Source: Dipetalonema caudispina
Lineage: Eukaryota > Nematoda > Chromadorea > Rhabditida > Onchocercidae
DNA length: 64,000 nt
Reading direction: 5' to 3'
NCBI GenBank assembly: GCA_013365325.1
Contig: JABVXV010000034.1
Span: 248,001 to 312,000, forward strand
In this document: positions 27,323-37,921 of the stretch, one piece after another
How positions within the stretch are numbered: the stretch's first letter is position 1
How the letters are laid out: each line of letters begins with the position of its first letter
Notes under the pieces: generated by a model
Seen by the model: the letters and a program-made list of their open reading frames with translations, nothing else
Databases searched by the model: none
Told to the model about the DNA's origin: nothing
Program-made: the position numbers and the translations under genes

Positions 27323-27388
27323 CTAAAATTGGTGGAGTACGTTGCAGTTGTGATGGAAAGGTTCAATTAAGAGAACTTGATGCAAATG
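27323..27388 (+). other. Orphan splice-bounded exon (possible 5' UTR exon of GluRS-like gene)
   Basis: A 66-base segment lies between a strong acceptor (polypyrimidine tract then TATAG) and a strong donor (GTAAGT). One frame is open and would read GVRCSCDGKVQLRELDAN, but it lacks an ATG and its end phase does not match the acceptors of the following open frame. In another frame it has a 5-codon upstream ORF. It could be a non-coding 5' exon of the downstream gene, or part of a model I cannot complete. Confidence 0.35.
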
Positions 27389-27872
27389 TAAGTTCTTTTT
27401 GTTAGAAAGTTTGTGATGTGCTGTGTGTTTTTGCTAAACTAGCTTTTTAGAATAAGTCATGTATTATAATGACTTTTATCAAGTTGAGCATTTGTGAGAT
27501 ATTTCTGAGATTTTAGTTTTTTATCATGATTAGTTTTCTGTACAAGTTATACATTTTGCTATTGATGCAGTGGCCAACGTTCTGTTATTCCTTCATAGAC
27601 CTATCAGTGTTCAATGAGGTTTACTAAAGTATTAGATGTCACACACAGTTCTTATTCAGTTTTATCCTGGCCTGAGCTACATCTTTTTAGTAGTTATTAA
27701 TCGTATACTAGTAAAGTCTACCCCATTAATTTTAGCCATTGGGTCATAAAAATTGGATTTGTAGCTGAACAAGTCATTAGTAACTTTAGTGACTAAAACT
27801 TTTTGAAATTCTTTAGGGTTTATTGTGTTGCAAGGAAATATACAATTTACGAATCATGTAGATTATTTTAGG

Positions 27873-28988
27873 ATGCGTCATTTATCTTGTGATTCGGGAA
27901 TTGCTAAAGAAATTCGTTTGGTGGTACGAATCAGCGGTGATCATCTGTCGTTGGAAGGATTACGACGAGCGTTGTATAATTTCTTGTTTGCTCGAGCTAA
28001 CAACGGGAAATTTATCCTGCAGTTGGGTTTAAACAAACACGGAAGGCAACCACGAGGCAGAAAAATCGAGGCGCTTTTGGATCGATTTGGGCTGGAACGC
28101 GATGAAGGACCTGGAACAGGTGGACCATTTGCTCCCTACTCGGTCGCTAAACGTCTGAAAACGTACACTGATGTGGTGGAACGGCTAATTGATATCGGTT
28201 TAGCGTACCGGTGCTTCTGCTGTGGTGATACATGGAAAGAAGTGGATCCAATGAAGAAAGAACCGGCAAAACTGCTTCCCTGTTCGAGGGAATGTTTTAC
28301 AAAAACACGCAGTGAATCTAGAAGTATGGCTTTGGATGGCCTGCTACATGTTGTTCGCCTAAGAATACCTAATCGAGCCTATCTGTATCAGGATGTATTA
28401 CATGGCGAATTATCTAAACATCTACCGGCAACGGATCGGCCATTGCTGAGGCCAGATTTCATGCCAACATCGTTTTTCGCAGATACTGTTGATAATCATA
28501 CTCTTTGCGCCAGTCATCACGTTGCCTCTTCGTCACGTGATTTCTTTCAGCTTCCCATCTGTGATGCATTGCAGTGGCGCTTGCCGACATTTATAAATAT
28601 TGGAAGTTTGAGGCTTCGTAGTGGTTCACGATTACTAACGTATAATAATGCTAGAAGTTATGTTAGGACATACAGTTCAATTAATGAATTGTCAATTTTA
28701 AATTTTTTATTAGCTGGTCGTGGCTTGCGGAAAACCTCCATTAAAAGTGATCGCTTGTATAGTATCGATGAAATGGTTGCTCATTTTGATATTAGCACTA
28801 TTACCGATGAAGCATTATTTATTAATACCTATAAATTAATGAAACCAGAACGGCAGGAAACATTGTTAGAGCAACAGCTTGAACTGGATGAAGAGATGCG
28901 TCTCTTCGATATGTTCGATAGGAATTTCTTTGAAGATATGGAATTCACGGATTCGATATCGAAAAGTTCAGAGTTCATACCAAAATAG
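27873..28988 (+). CDS. ears-2: Degenerate mitochondrial glutamyl-tRNA synthetase-like protein (probable pseudoenzyme)
   Basis: One exon of 372 codons (371 residues) from the ATG directly after a TTTTAG acceptor; the frame stays open upstream to about 27825. Similarity to EARS2/bacterial-type GluRS is clear: GLRRALYNFLFA (29-40), GTGGPFAPY...KRLKTY (81-98), YRCFC, a VDNH...SHH segment, and a final LYSIDEMVAHFD matching the start of the anticodon-binding domain. Key residues are gone: the HIGH-like site reads LSLEG (histidine replaced by S26) with the preceding loop shortened; LRLEDTD reads LQLGLNK (49-55); the KLSKR site reads RLLTY (253-257); most of the anticodon-binding domain is absent. 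Aminoacylation is therefore unlikely. The cysteine cluster CxCC...CxxxC is partly kept, so a zinc site may persist. No clear targeting peptide is seen at this start. An AATAAA is at 29192-29197. It could also be a young pseudogene, but the frame has no break. Confidence 0.8.
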   Translation: MRHLSCDSGIAKEIRLVVRISGDHLSLEGLRRALYNFLFARANNGKFILQLGLNKHGRQPRGRKIEALLDRFGLERDEGPGTGGPFAPYSVAKRLKTYTDVVERLIDIGLAYRCFCCGDTWKEVDPMKKEPAKLLPCSRECFTKTRSESRSMALDGLLHVVRLRIPNRAYLYQDVLHGELSKHLPATDRPLLRPDFMPTSFFADTVDNHTLCASHHVASSSRDFFQLPICDALQWRLPTFINIGSLRLRSGSRLLTYNNARSYVRTYSSINELSILNFLLAGRGLRKTSIKSDRLYSIDEMVAHFDISTITDEALFINTYKLMKPERQETLLEQQLELDEEMRLFDMFDRNFFEDMEFTDSISKSSEFIPK

Positions 28989-29734
28989 ATTTCAGAAAGA
29001 TAATTTATGGTTACTTCATATTGGTTTTGAGAGCATTCGCCTCTAAAATTTGACTCCGGAAGGATAATTCTTCGATTTAGAAAGGCTTGTAATTTTTGTG
29101 GATTAACGGCGTAAAAATTTTTTCAATTTTTGCAAGCTTCAGAAATCCGAAATGAGCTCTGAACTAATTGAACATTCGACGACTGAATTTAAATAAATTC
29201 CTTTAAATATACTTTGTTTGGCCTATTCGGTGTATATTTATAAACTCTTCGTATTTCTTTTTTTTTTTTAAATGTATTAAACTGTAATTTAGATATGTGT
29301 TAGCTATTTATTCTTTCATTGCTTATTACATTGAAATGTTTAATAGATAAATATATATTTTACGAGTTAACTCGCAGAATGTTTGGATGCCAAGTTCCAC
29401 TAATATTAAAGGATAATGCTGTATGCATTGTTATTTAAGTTACCTATTCATCGAGTTTCTAAAAAAACCTCCGAGCATTTCAACTCCTGAATGCCTTCAA
29501 GATCAGAATGAAAAGTATGAAAACTGTAATGGGCGATTTCAACTGATTAGGATTTGCTAATAGTTAATGTAATAAAAGCAAAATGTAAGGAAAATATATT
29601 TGGAAGGTAGTATTCGTACCTGTGTAATTATTACCTGAAACTGAGTTGTTCAATCAAAAGGGTCGTGTTAAGTAAATTAAGCATGATTAGTGTTAGTTTA
29701 ACACAAATTTCTTCTAAATTTTGTTTAAGGCATA
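28989..29734. other. Spacer between GluRS-like and BRAT1-like genes
   Basis: 3' UTR with AATAAA at 29192-29197, then AT-rich sequence without coding character. Ends in a TTTAAG acceptor 5 bases before the next start codon. Confidence 0.5.
29192..29197 (+). terminator. Polyadenylation signal of GluRS-like gene
   Basis: AATAAA about 200 bases past the stop codon; the first canonical signal downstream. Confidence 0.4.
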
Positions 29735-32700
29735 ATGCATAACGATAGCAGTTATAGACTACGAGAATTTTTAAAGAAAGTCAGGAATTCATCTGTGAAT
29801 TACGATGATTTTTGGATTGAGAAATTAGTAAAGGCTCTACCAAAAGGTTATTTATTTTTCTACACTTGTGAATTTGTTTTTATGATAACCTTAACATGAC
29901 CTCGTTGATATCTTTTTATGTTCAGTAGAAATGCGTTAATATTTGCTAAAAAAATTTAACACATTTCTACTGAACATAAAAAGATATTAACGAGGTCATA
30001 TTAAGGTTGTTATAAAAAAATTTTTTTTTTTACATTTACTAAAAAATGAAAACAAAAGATTGTTTGAAAACACTCGGAAGAGAAAAGATGTTTTGAAATC
30101 CATGGTTAAAGTGAAGTTAAAGTGAACTAGTATTAATGGAGAAAGAATTTTTATGACAAATGAACAGATATTGTTATTGTAGAAATTTAAGACATACAAA
30201 TTTGAAGGAAATTGAACTTTTTATCGAACAACTTAAATTCGAATTAGTTAATGTTAAATTTGTGACTCAATAATTTCAGGCAATGAAACAAATAATGCAT
30301 TAATTGAGTCATTGAAATTTGGAGCAGACAGATTACCGAATCAAAGCAATTTCTATTTCATTCATCTCAGTTTAATCAAAGAGGTGAGATTTGTGGAATG
30401 ATGAATAAAGGTGTGCATGCATGATCTTCGTGTTTAGTAACTTGAAATTTCGGGTGATGGAATAAGAGTAGGATGAAGTATTCATTTTAAATTTAATCTG
30501 AAGTTTTGAAAAAATTATAAACCTACTGCAGATTTATAATTTTTTGTAAATTTCATGTTAAATTCGGATTTTTTTCCCAAAAAGTACACAATATTCTGAC
30601 TTACTGATAACGTTTTAGATAGTATCAAATGGTGATAAAGATTTGTGGGACTGTGATTTTATCAGAAATGTTGTTCGGCAGTTTTCGTGCAGTACAACTT
30701 TTGATGATTCGATAGTGGTCATGAATGCTTTATTTACGCTTTACTACGAATTAGAAGAGAAGAATTTTTCTTATGAAGATGGAGGTACTATGTTTTGAAT
30801 TTCGTGGATCAAATTAGGATGGACTAGGACCAGAAGACTAGAAAAAAGCTGATATATTATCCAGTTCAGAACGTTCTTAAAGACGTCTTTCAAATTCAAT
30901 AAGATCAGTTAAGGTTCAGTGCTTTTTGAGTTTCTCAATTATCACTTATTGATTGAATTAGATATAAAATATGAGTAGATGAAGGTTTTTTTTTTTAACT
31001 TACAGAAAGTTGGATCAGCGCAATCATAGTATGGGCGGAAATTTTGCACCCTGATGTATTGATTCACCGTAGCTGCTCATAGCAACTATAAGATTAATCA
31101 GATGAAGTAGTTGTGCACTCATATTCTATATAGATTAACTGTTGCAGTTGACACATTTTACTGACTGAATGTGCATTCATAGTAATATTTCGCTATTATT
31201 GATTGATGCTTTGATTCAAGAAGTTTTTTTTTAGAAGTAGTTCAGAAGGCTCTTCACTTATTGAGTCGCAATATAGATTCAGTTCTCAGTGTAACTATAT
31301 GCAATTATCTGGACAAAATATTTGGAAGAAAGTACAATATTTCTTGGGCTTCTGACATTATTGAACTACTGAAGACAAGCAGTTCCGGATCACCAGATAA
31401 ATGCGCAGGAAATTCTGTAATGCGCAGAAGGTTAATTTATTGTCTTTGGATCTAGCTTTTTGCAATTTAAATTTGCTCTGATTTCAAATTCAAATTGAAA
31501 TTTCATCCCAGAATATTGAGTGTCAAGTAAATAATATAAATTGGCTTTTTCATATATACGATTTTCATCTGGGTTTTGCTTTTAGATTGTCGCAGCTTTT
31601 ATTACATGATCCAAGTTCGATATCCGTAGAACAGACACGAGAAATTTTTGTGTTGGCAAAAAGTCTAGAAAACCGAACTGAACATATCAGTGCTTCTGAA
31701 TGTGAAATTGTTTCGACGAATTTCCATTTTTCCAAGCTTTTGGCTGAACTTGTGTGAGTAAAGCACTGTTCCTTTGCTAAATAATTTTTTCTTTCGTGAA
31801 TTGCTTTGAACTGAATATGAGACTATTGAAAATAATTCTGCCAAAGAGTTTATAAATATATTTGAAGTAAATATTTCAGATCTCATAAAAAATTCAAGCT
31901 TGTAATATTTTCTAAGAAGTTGACTGTATCTCCATCTCTCCAATACGGTTGCTTTCAGACTCATATTATCTTTACTAAAATTGTGCTTGAATAGGAGATT
32001 TTGATTTCAAAAAAATGAAATAAATTGATCTTTGGTAGGACAGGATTACATGGAAGGGTATTTTTTTTCTAATGGCTGCTGATAGCACCAAATTTTTATA
32101 GACAGCAAAAGAAAATGGATGAAAAAATATTTTTTGATAACGATTGGTGTTGCATTCATATCAAAAATGAGATTTTATTGCAATTAATTACTATGTGAGT
32201 TTTTTTTTTTTTTTTTTTTTTTGTTGTTATATTTATGAATTTTGTTCCAGTGTTTTTCTTTTCAGATTTAGTAAATGAGTAGTTTTACAGGTCTTTTATT
32301 GATTATATCTTCATTATATTATATACCTATTAGTTTATTTTTTAAATTCTCTTCCATCGTGAACTTAGCTGAATAACATGAAGATGGCAATTACAAAATA
32401 TAAATAATGAGGTGAAGAGCTCCGTAATAAAGATAGAGAGGATTAAAAACTTTCGTCTACCCATTGTGGTTTGAAATAATTGGTGAAAACTACTCATCCA
32501 AGTAACCATAATCATGGCAGGGGTAATTGAACATAGCAGTTTTGTTATTCTACACTTTGGTTTTTTTTCTTAAGAAATCGATGATTTGACTGTATTCATA
32601 TACTGTTACTAGACTTAATTCTGGTGCTAATTTAGGGGGCGTACAGAATTCATCGAAGTTGTATGGGATACTCCAAACTTACGTTTATTGGATTTGGTAG

Positions 32701-34638
32701 AATTAGGAAATCATTGCGATAAAGGTGATTCTTTTTCACTGATTTTATTTCGTATTTTTCCATTTAATTGCTTAGTTCTATTTGTTTCGTTTTTTTTTTT
32801 ACCTTCAAAAATTCAATTTTACACATTTTCACTTTTCCTTCCTTACCTCCCATGTTCATATACTTTCCATCATTTAATTTTTGAACTTTGCTTCACACAG
32901 ACAGAAAAGGATTATTTCTTTCTCATCTTTTTATATGTAAAAGATTATTTGTTTTTATCATATTTGACAGACTATTTGGATCGAGGTTTGTCTATATTAT
33001 GCAAAGAACGTAACACAGCATCAGCTAACAAATTTATCACAAGCCTTAAAAATCCATCCGTCGCTATGCTCGATTCTTTGTATGATGCTTTGGAGCTCCA
33101 TAATATGGTATTTATTTACGTTTATATGTCTATCGTGAAATATATAACAGTAATTTCTGATATAAGAGGGCGAAGAAAGCGAAAGTATAATTGGAAAGAT
33201 TGTTTTGGTGTTACGTACGTCACATAAGGTCACATAGAAATTATTGTAATTCAGATATTGCGTAGTTACATGGAATTTGCTGTTTCTTGTATTGAGTCAA
33301 CTTTATTTCAGAAAATTATCATAGTGAATTTTGTCTGAAAAGCAAAACTGACTTGAATGAAATAAACTGTTGCACTTTATTACAAATTTAATTTTCAGAT
33401 AAATCCTGTGATTTTAAATGCATTACTGCAGAAATCAGAGGCGTGGAATAGTAAAATTATTCCGGTTTTAGCTTCAAAAATCGCTGAACAGCTCAACTTG
33501 CCAAGATGGGAATGCAGAGATAATGCCTTAAATCAGCTTACTGTGCTAGTTAAATATGGATATAACGGATCTGGTAAATTTTAAATGCAGTGCAGCTGAT
33601 CTCTAACTGCTGATAGCTCACTGATTATGCTGCAATGATGAAGCAAGGCTTGTTGAATGTTGCAGCATTCTGTTCATCAAACTATATTATTGAAGACAGT
33701 TAATTATTTTGGCAAATATCGAGACTAACTTGATTCACATTTAATATTAATTGTTTCCTTCTAGAGCTAATCCAGTGTATCACCGATATGGCCAAGAACG
33801 ACGAAGAGCCTTATGTCCGAAGCGAAGCCCTGGTTCTTTTAAATCAAATTGGAAATCGAGTTGATGTTAACAATTTAGCTGCATCTGTGTTACTTTCAGA
33901 TTCCGACTCGGCTCCAAGGTCGATTTTTCATCCTGAAAATTTGCAGACTGAAATTAATATCTAGCCTTGTTTTGAATATTTATCCCTGTTTTTTCTAACT
34001 GAAACCATATGTTTGCTCACTCTCATCTGTTGTATCTGCTGTTTAGCTGCCGTTTGTTCATAATTTTTAGGATTGAGGCTGTTCAAATACTACGCAATGG
34101 TTTGCCGCAAACAGAAAAGCTTTGTCTTGATCTTATACCAAAAATTTTATATGATGAAGATATCTCTTTGCATCGCATGATTATCGGTTTATGTGCAGCC
34201 TTAGTTATCAAGGATAGAAACCAGGAACTGAAGGACTTACTAACGAAATTTCTCGAGGTCAGTCCGAAGTTTTCATTTTATGTTATTCTTATTGTTTCTC
34301 ATTAAAGGAATACCATTTATAAATAACGGACTGACTCTTTAAGAATCATAAAGTCTGTATTATCAAAACACGAATTTTAAGAAAATCATGTGAACGAGTG
34401 TCATTTGATAGTGTTATATGAGAGTTATCATTTGATAGAAATATATTGCATTTCATTCCTAAACGAAAATTTGCAATAGGATGAAGTGGACTGTTACGAG
34501 GAATTGAATGAAATGCTGTATGGCAAAAACAAGGGATTATCATTACAACGTAAAGATAACGATGATTTGGAATATATATTTAATGTTTTAGCAAACCAGG
34601 ATAAGGAGGACTTGGAAAAGGACTGTTACGATTTATAA
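29735..34638 (+). CDS. BRAT1: BRAT1-like HEAT-repeat protein
   Basis: Twelve plus-strand exons: 29735-29846, 30280-30383, 30619-30784, 31235-31430, 31586-31753, 32102-32194, 32636-32724, 32971-33107, 33399-33573, 33765-33918, 34071-34257, 34480-34638. Phases close to 579 residues. The protein is all-helical in character, with HEAT-type repeats best seen in LPRWECRDNALNQLTVLVKYG, DEEPYVRSEALVLLNQIGN and APRIEAVQILRNGL. These line up, from memory, with the human BRAT1 segments around GWEVRDSALEFLTQL and PESYVRASAVTAMGQL. The extreme C-terminus is EKDCYDL, close to the human C-terminal DCY. Human BRAT1 (821 residues) binds INTS11 of the Integrator complex, and its C-terminal tail is reported to reach the INTS11 active site; applying that here is inference. 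An AATAAA is at 35138-35143. Intron 1 carries a foldback element. Confidence 0.8.
29872..30024. mobile_element. Foldback (inverted-repeat) element in BRAT1-like intron 1
   Basis: Two arms of about 65 bases are near-perfect reverse complements: the left around 29877-29938 (containing CATGACCTCGTTGATATC) and the right around 29955-30017 (containing GATATTAACGAGGTCAT). The spacer is only about 15 bases. No protein is encoded. This looks like a MITE-type or snap-back element, but I could not define a target-site duplication. Confidence 0.65.
32198..32222. repeat. T homopolymer run in an intron
   Basis: An uninterrupted run of about 24 T in BRAT1-like intron 6. Similar long runs occur at 10518-10543 (T), 44868-44904 (T) and 46526-46557 (A). 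Confidence 0.8.
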
Positions 34639-36501
34639 ACTCTCAGTTTGAGTTAGTTTTTGTTTGGCTACTGAAATGATATTGATTAAATTATACGAAA
34701 TAGAAAAAGATTGTTTTACTGATTGTGAAAGCAGTTTTGATAATGGAACACTGACCCATTTTCTTACTCAGTTTTGGCTGCCCATCATTTTTCGCCTCTA
34801 AAAATATTAATTAGATATTTAAAAAAGAAAACATAAACATATTAGTGCCGTAGACTTCAATTTATGTTAATCTCGGATTACCATTTTCTTGGGGAATTTG
34901 TTAGATGGTTTTGCTAATCCTTTAAAGTTTATCCTTTCTTCAATCTGTAAATGTCTAATCTGATTTGAATTTTATATTTTTAAAAATACTACATTTCAGT
35001 CAATGACTGTACATAGCTGATTATGCTTGTATGATTTTTTTTTTTGTTTTGTAATTCATGACTCAGTATTTTTTTAATATCCGATTGTCGCTGTATTTCA
35101 TCATTTTATGTTTGCTGGAAAATCTGCCATAGTTTATAATAAAATCCATAAGAATATAAATTTCCATGTATTTTATGCATTGAAAATCGCTTAAATTAAC
35201 CGATACTTTTGTCTTAACAATACGTTTGCGAAAATACTGAATTTCTTAATCTTCCTATTACTGTATTGAATCAATATTAAAATATTAGAATAACTGCACA
35301 AATAATTTCCAATTTACATAACACACTCTTAATAGTCGCGTAGTACTTCTGCTGTGAAACACAATCATTCTAATTTTTATCACTTTCTAGAAATTTCCAA
35401 ATCATTCAAGATAATGAAAATAAAGGCTGAGATAAATAATAAGAGCTGTGAATATTTTGAAAAAATTTAATTAAACATTCAGTTTCCCTTCGTTTTTCTT
35501 GCATAACTTCACATTTGACATTCTATGGAACGGAGGAAATCAATCAAAATCTTATGAACTTATCATATCTAGAAAATAAATCATACGATAGGATAGAGAT
35601 AATTACTAACATTTGACATGACTTGTTCTGATTTTCATGATTTTCATCTGTGAAATTTTCCAAGAAATTTTACCGATAATAACTTCTTTTTTTCAGATAT
35701 AAAATCCTTGTTATTTCTATTTTGTTTTTCCTCCACGACTTTTGATTATTGTTTGATCTTTATGCTACCTCAAATTATTGTAAGGAATTTTGAATAAACT
35801 TCACCAAAGAAGATCGGTACTGTTTTCTGTAGAATTAAACATCGATTCTTCACACAGCTACAAAGAAGTCATTCCTGTCATAGATCCATTCTTCAGCAAC
35901 TCATCGTTTCCCATCTTTTATTTACCTTTTACAAAAATTACAAAAATTGAAAATTATGAAGAATTAGAACAATTTTAAGGAAATTAAGATAGAGTTTTTA
36001 TTATCATGATTCTGTCATTATCACATCCATGATAATTCATCCTTTCAAGCAAAAAAAAAAACAATTCATTGTATAAATTTATTAAAAATGAGAAAGATTT
36101 GTCGTCGGAATTAGACTCGAGATATTTGTCAAAATCTAAGGAAAAATTATCTATATGATATTTAAAATATGCAGAAAATTTTATGACTGGAATAAATCAT
36201 ACACCCGGTAACTAATATTAAGGAAAGAATGAATATGTGAAAAATTTCTCGGGAAATTTCTCCATTTGGTCATCCTTCCTTTGATATTCGAATGTTCTTA
36301 TACCATTACATTTCAGTAAATTAGAATATTAGTAAATTGAGTTTATTGAAAGATAAATTAGATTATTGCCGTATTTCATACAAGAAATTAGACCTTCAAT
36401 TTAAATTGAATTTTTTTTCCCAAATTTTTTCCCAAAATTCACTTCAATCCGTTATCAATCATTCAACTTAAAATCTTAAAACTAATCTTCTACATTCAAG
36501 A
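34639..36501. other. 3' region of BRAT1-like gene and spacer
   Basis: Contains AATAAA at 35138-35143 about 500 bases past the stop. The rest is AT-rich and has no supported gene. Confidence 0.5.
35138..35143 (+). terminator. Polyadenylation signal of BRAT1-like gene
   Basis: AATAAA about 500 bases past the stop codon; canonical hexamer but distant, so tentative. Confidence 0.35.
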
Positions 36502-36756
36502 TTATTCCTTTTTTTCTGCTAGTACTAATCGGAAGATCTCTCTACTAATACTATAAAATACAGTAATTCCATTCCTATTTGTATTAGTAGTATTTACAAA
36601 ATTTCTATTAGTATTACAAAATGCAGTGATTTTCCTACTAATACAGATCGACCGATATATCGTGCCATTTGGTCTTTTCGCCATTTCGCCGTATCCGTGA
36701 TGATTGAGCACACTTATCGCAAATGCTAATATGCATATGAATGACTTAACGCTCAT
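36502..36756 (-). CDS. Candidate small secreted peptide precursor
   Basis: A minus-strand frame of 84 codons starting MSVKSFICILAFAISV, a classic signal-peptide shape (short basic start, hydrophobic core of about 13 residues). It is followed by NHHGYGEMAKRPNGTIYRS, with a dibasic KR cleavage site. A TTTTAG acceptor ends 38 bases before this ATG. An in-frame longer start (36810) exists but would bury the signal. The 3' half contains repeated TATTAGTA motifs and may be non-coding; a donor-like GTATTAG after the YRSI segment could end a first exon. I do not recognise the family. It could be a neuropeptide-like precursor, another secreted peptide, or chance. Confidence 0.3.
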   Translation of the reverse strand: MSVKSFICILAFAISVLNHHGYGEMAKRPNGTIYRSICISRKITAFCNTNRNFVNTTNTNRNGITVFYSISREIFRLVLAEKKE

Positions 36757-37921
36757 TTTAAAAGCTTCGAATGTTTCTATCACAACTAATTCTAAAATTA
36801 CACATATCAAATAATTACAACAATGTGAAATATATTTAATCTGTAAAATTTATTAGGCAATATGGAATGTATCAAATATTCTCTTTCCAGATCAATCGAA
36901 TTTATTTCCTGAATTGAATCAATTCGAGTATAACCGTATTAATTCTTTTTTTTTTTTAAAGAAGCTCATCGATTATCATATTTACTTTTTTGAAGTGGAG
37001 GAAATTTTACTAAGGAAATTTAACCAAAATATTTCCAGATGATATTCGGAAACAATCATAACAAATGAAAACTAAAGATCTCAATGAGGAATGTCCAGAG
37101 TGGTCATTATCTATCATTAACAGTATGAAAATTAAACGTGGGTCACTCCCTTATTTCATCTAATTTTTTCCGCAAAATTGATTGAAATAATTTTTTCAAA
37201 CTCAATAAGGAAAAGGTGCATTTATAAATTGGGATTATTTTAAACAAGCCCACCATGAAATTATATATAAATAAATGAAATTAATGGAATTCATTGACAT
37301 GTACTTGGTTTTCATTCAAATTGTGGACAGAATACAATTCATTTGATAATCATACTGCTCTCATCACACCATCAAACAATCCCTGAAAATGTATTTACTA
37401 TCGCTGATAAAAATTAATATCAATATTAAGCTAACTGTATTATAAAAATAAAAATTACAAATATTTTTCCAGTGATCTGCATTTTTAGAAGTTATTTTAC
37501 ATTTTTCCTGTAAAATCATAAAATCCTTCAATTGATGCCTTCCCAGTTCTCTTTTGTCGTTTTCTTTTTTTTTTTTTTTAAACATATGACATAATATTTG
37601 AAGGTGTCTTTTAAGTCCTGTAAAAAAATTCCCAAAAAAAAAAAAAAAAAAAACAAACAAACAGAACTTCGTGATACAGTTTATCTAACACGAACGACTC
37701 TAAACGATAATTGTGATTGGAAGACTTGAAATAGAAGAGATAGTTATAGAGGAAAGGAAAGAAAAGAAAGCGGAAATGGTATTTGATATCAGTAATCAAA
37801 TAAAATTGCTATTATTCGGTTCAGTTCTGCTATGATAAGCTTACAAGATAATCTTTATCCTATAGTACTACTACTAATTATATAGTAAAAATTGTTAACC
37901 GAATTTTTGTTGCAGCAATTT
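36757..37921. other. Spacer downstream of the elongase gene
   Basis: AT-rich with A and T homopolymers (for example around 37566-37580 and 37634-37652). The open frames here are driven by these runs and are not credible. It should include the 3' UTR of the elongase. Confidence 0.5.

Noticed and set aside
27873..28988. Transfer of a Wolbachia gltX gene as the source of the GluRS-like gene
   Set aside because: The GGPxxPY and C-terminal segments look closer to animal EARS2 than to bacterial forms as far as I can recall. I cannot run the phylogeny, so this is set aside rather than excluded.
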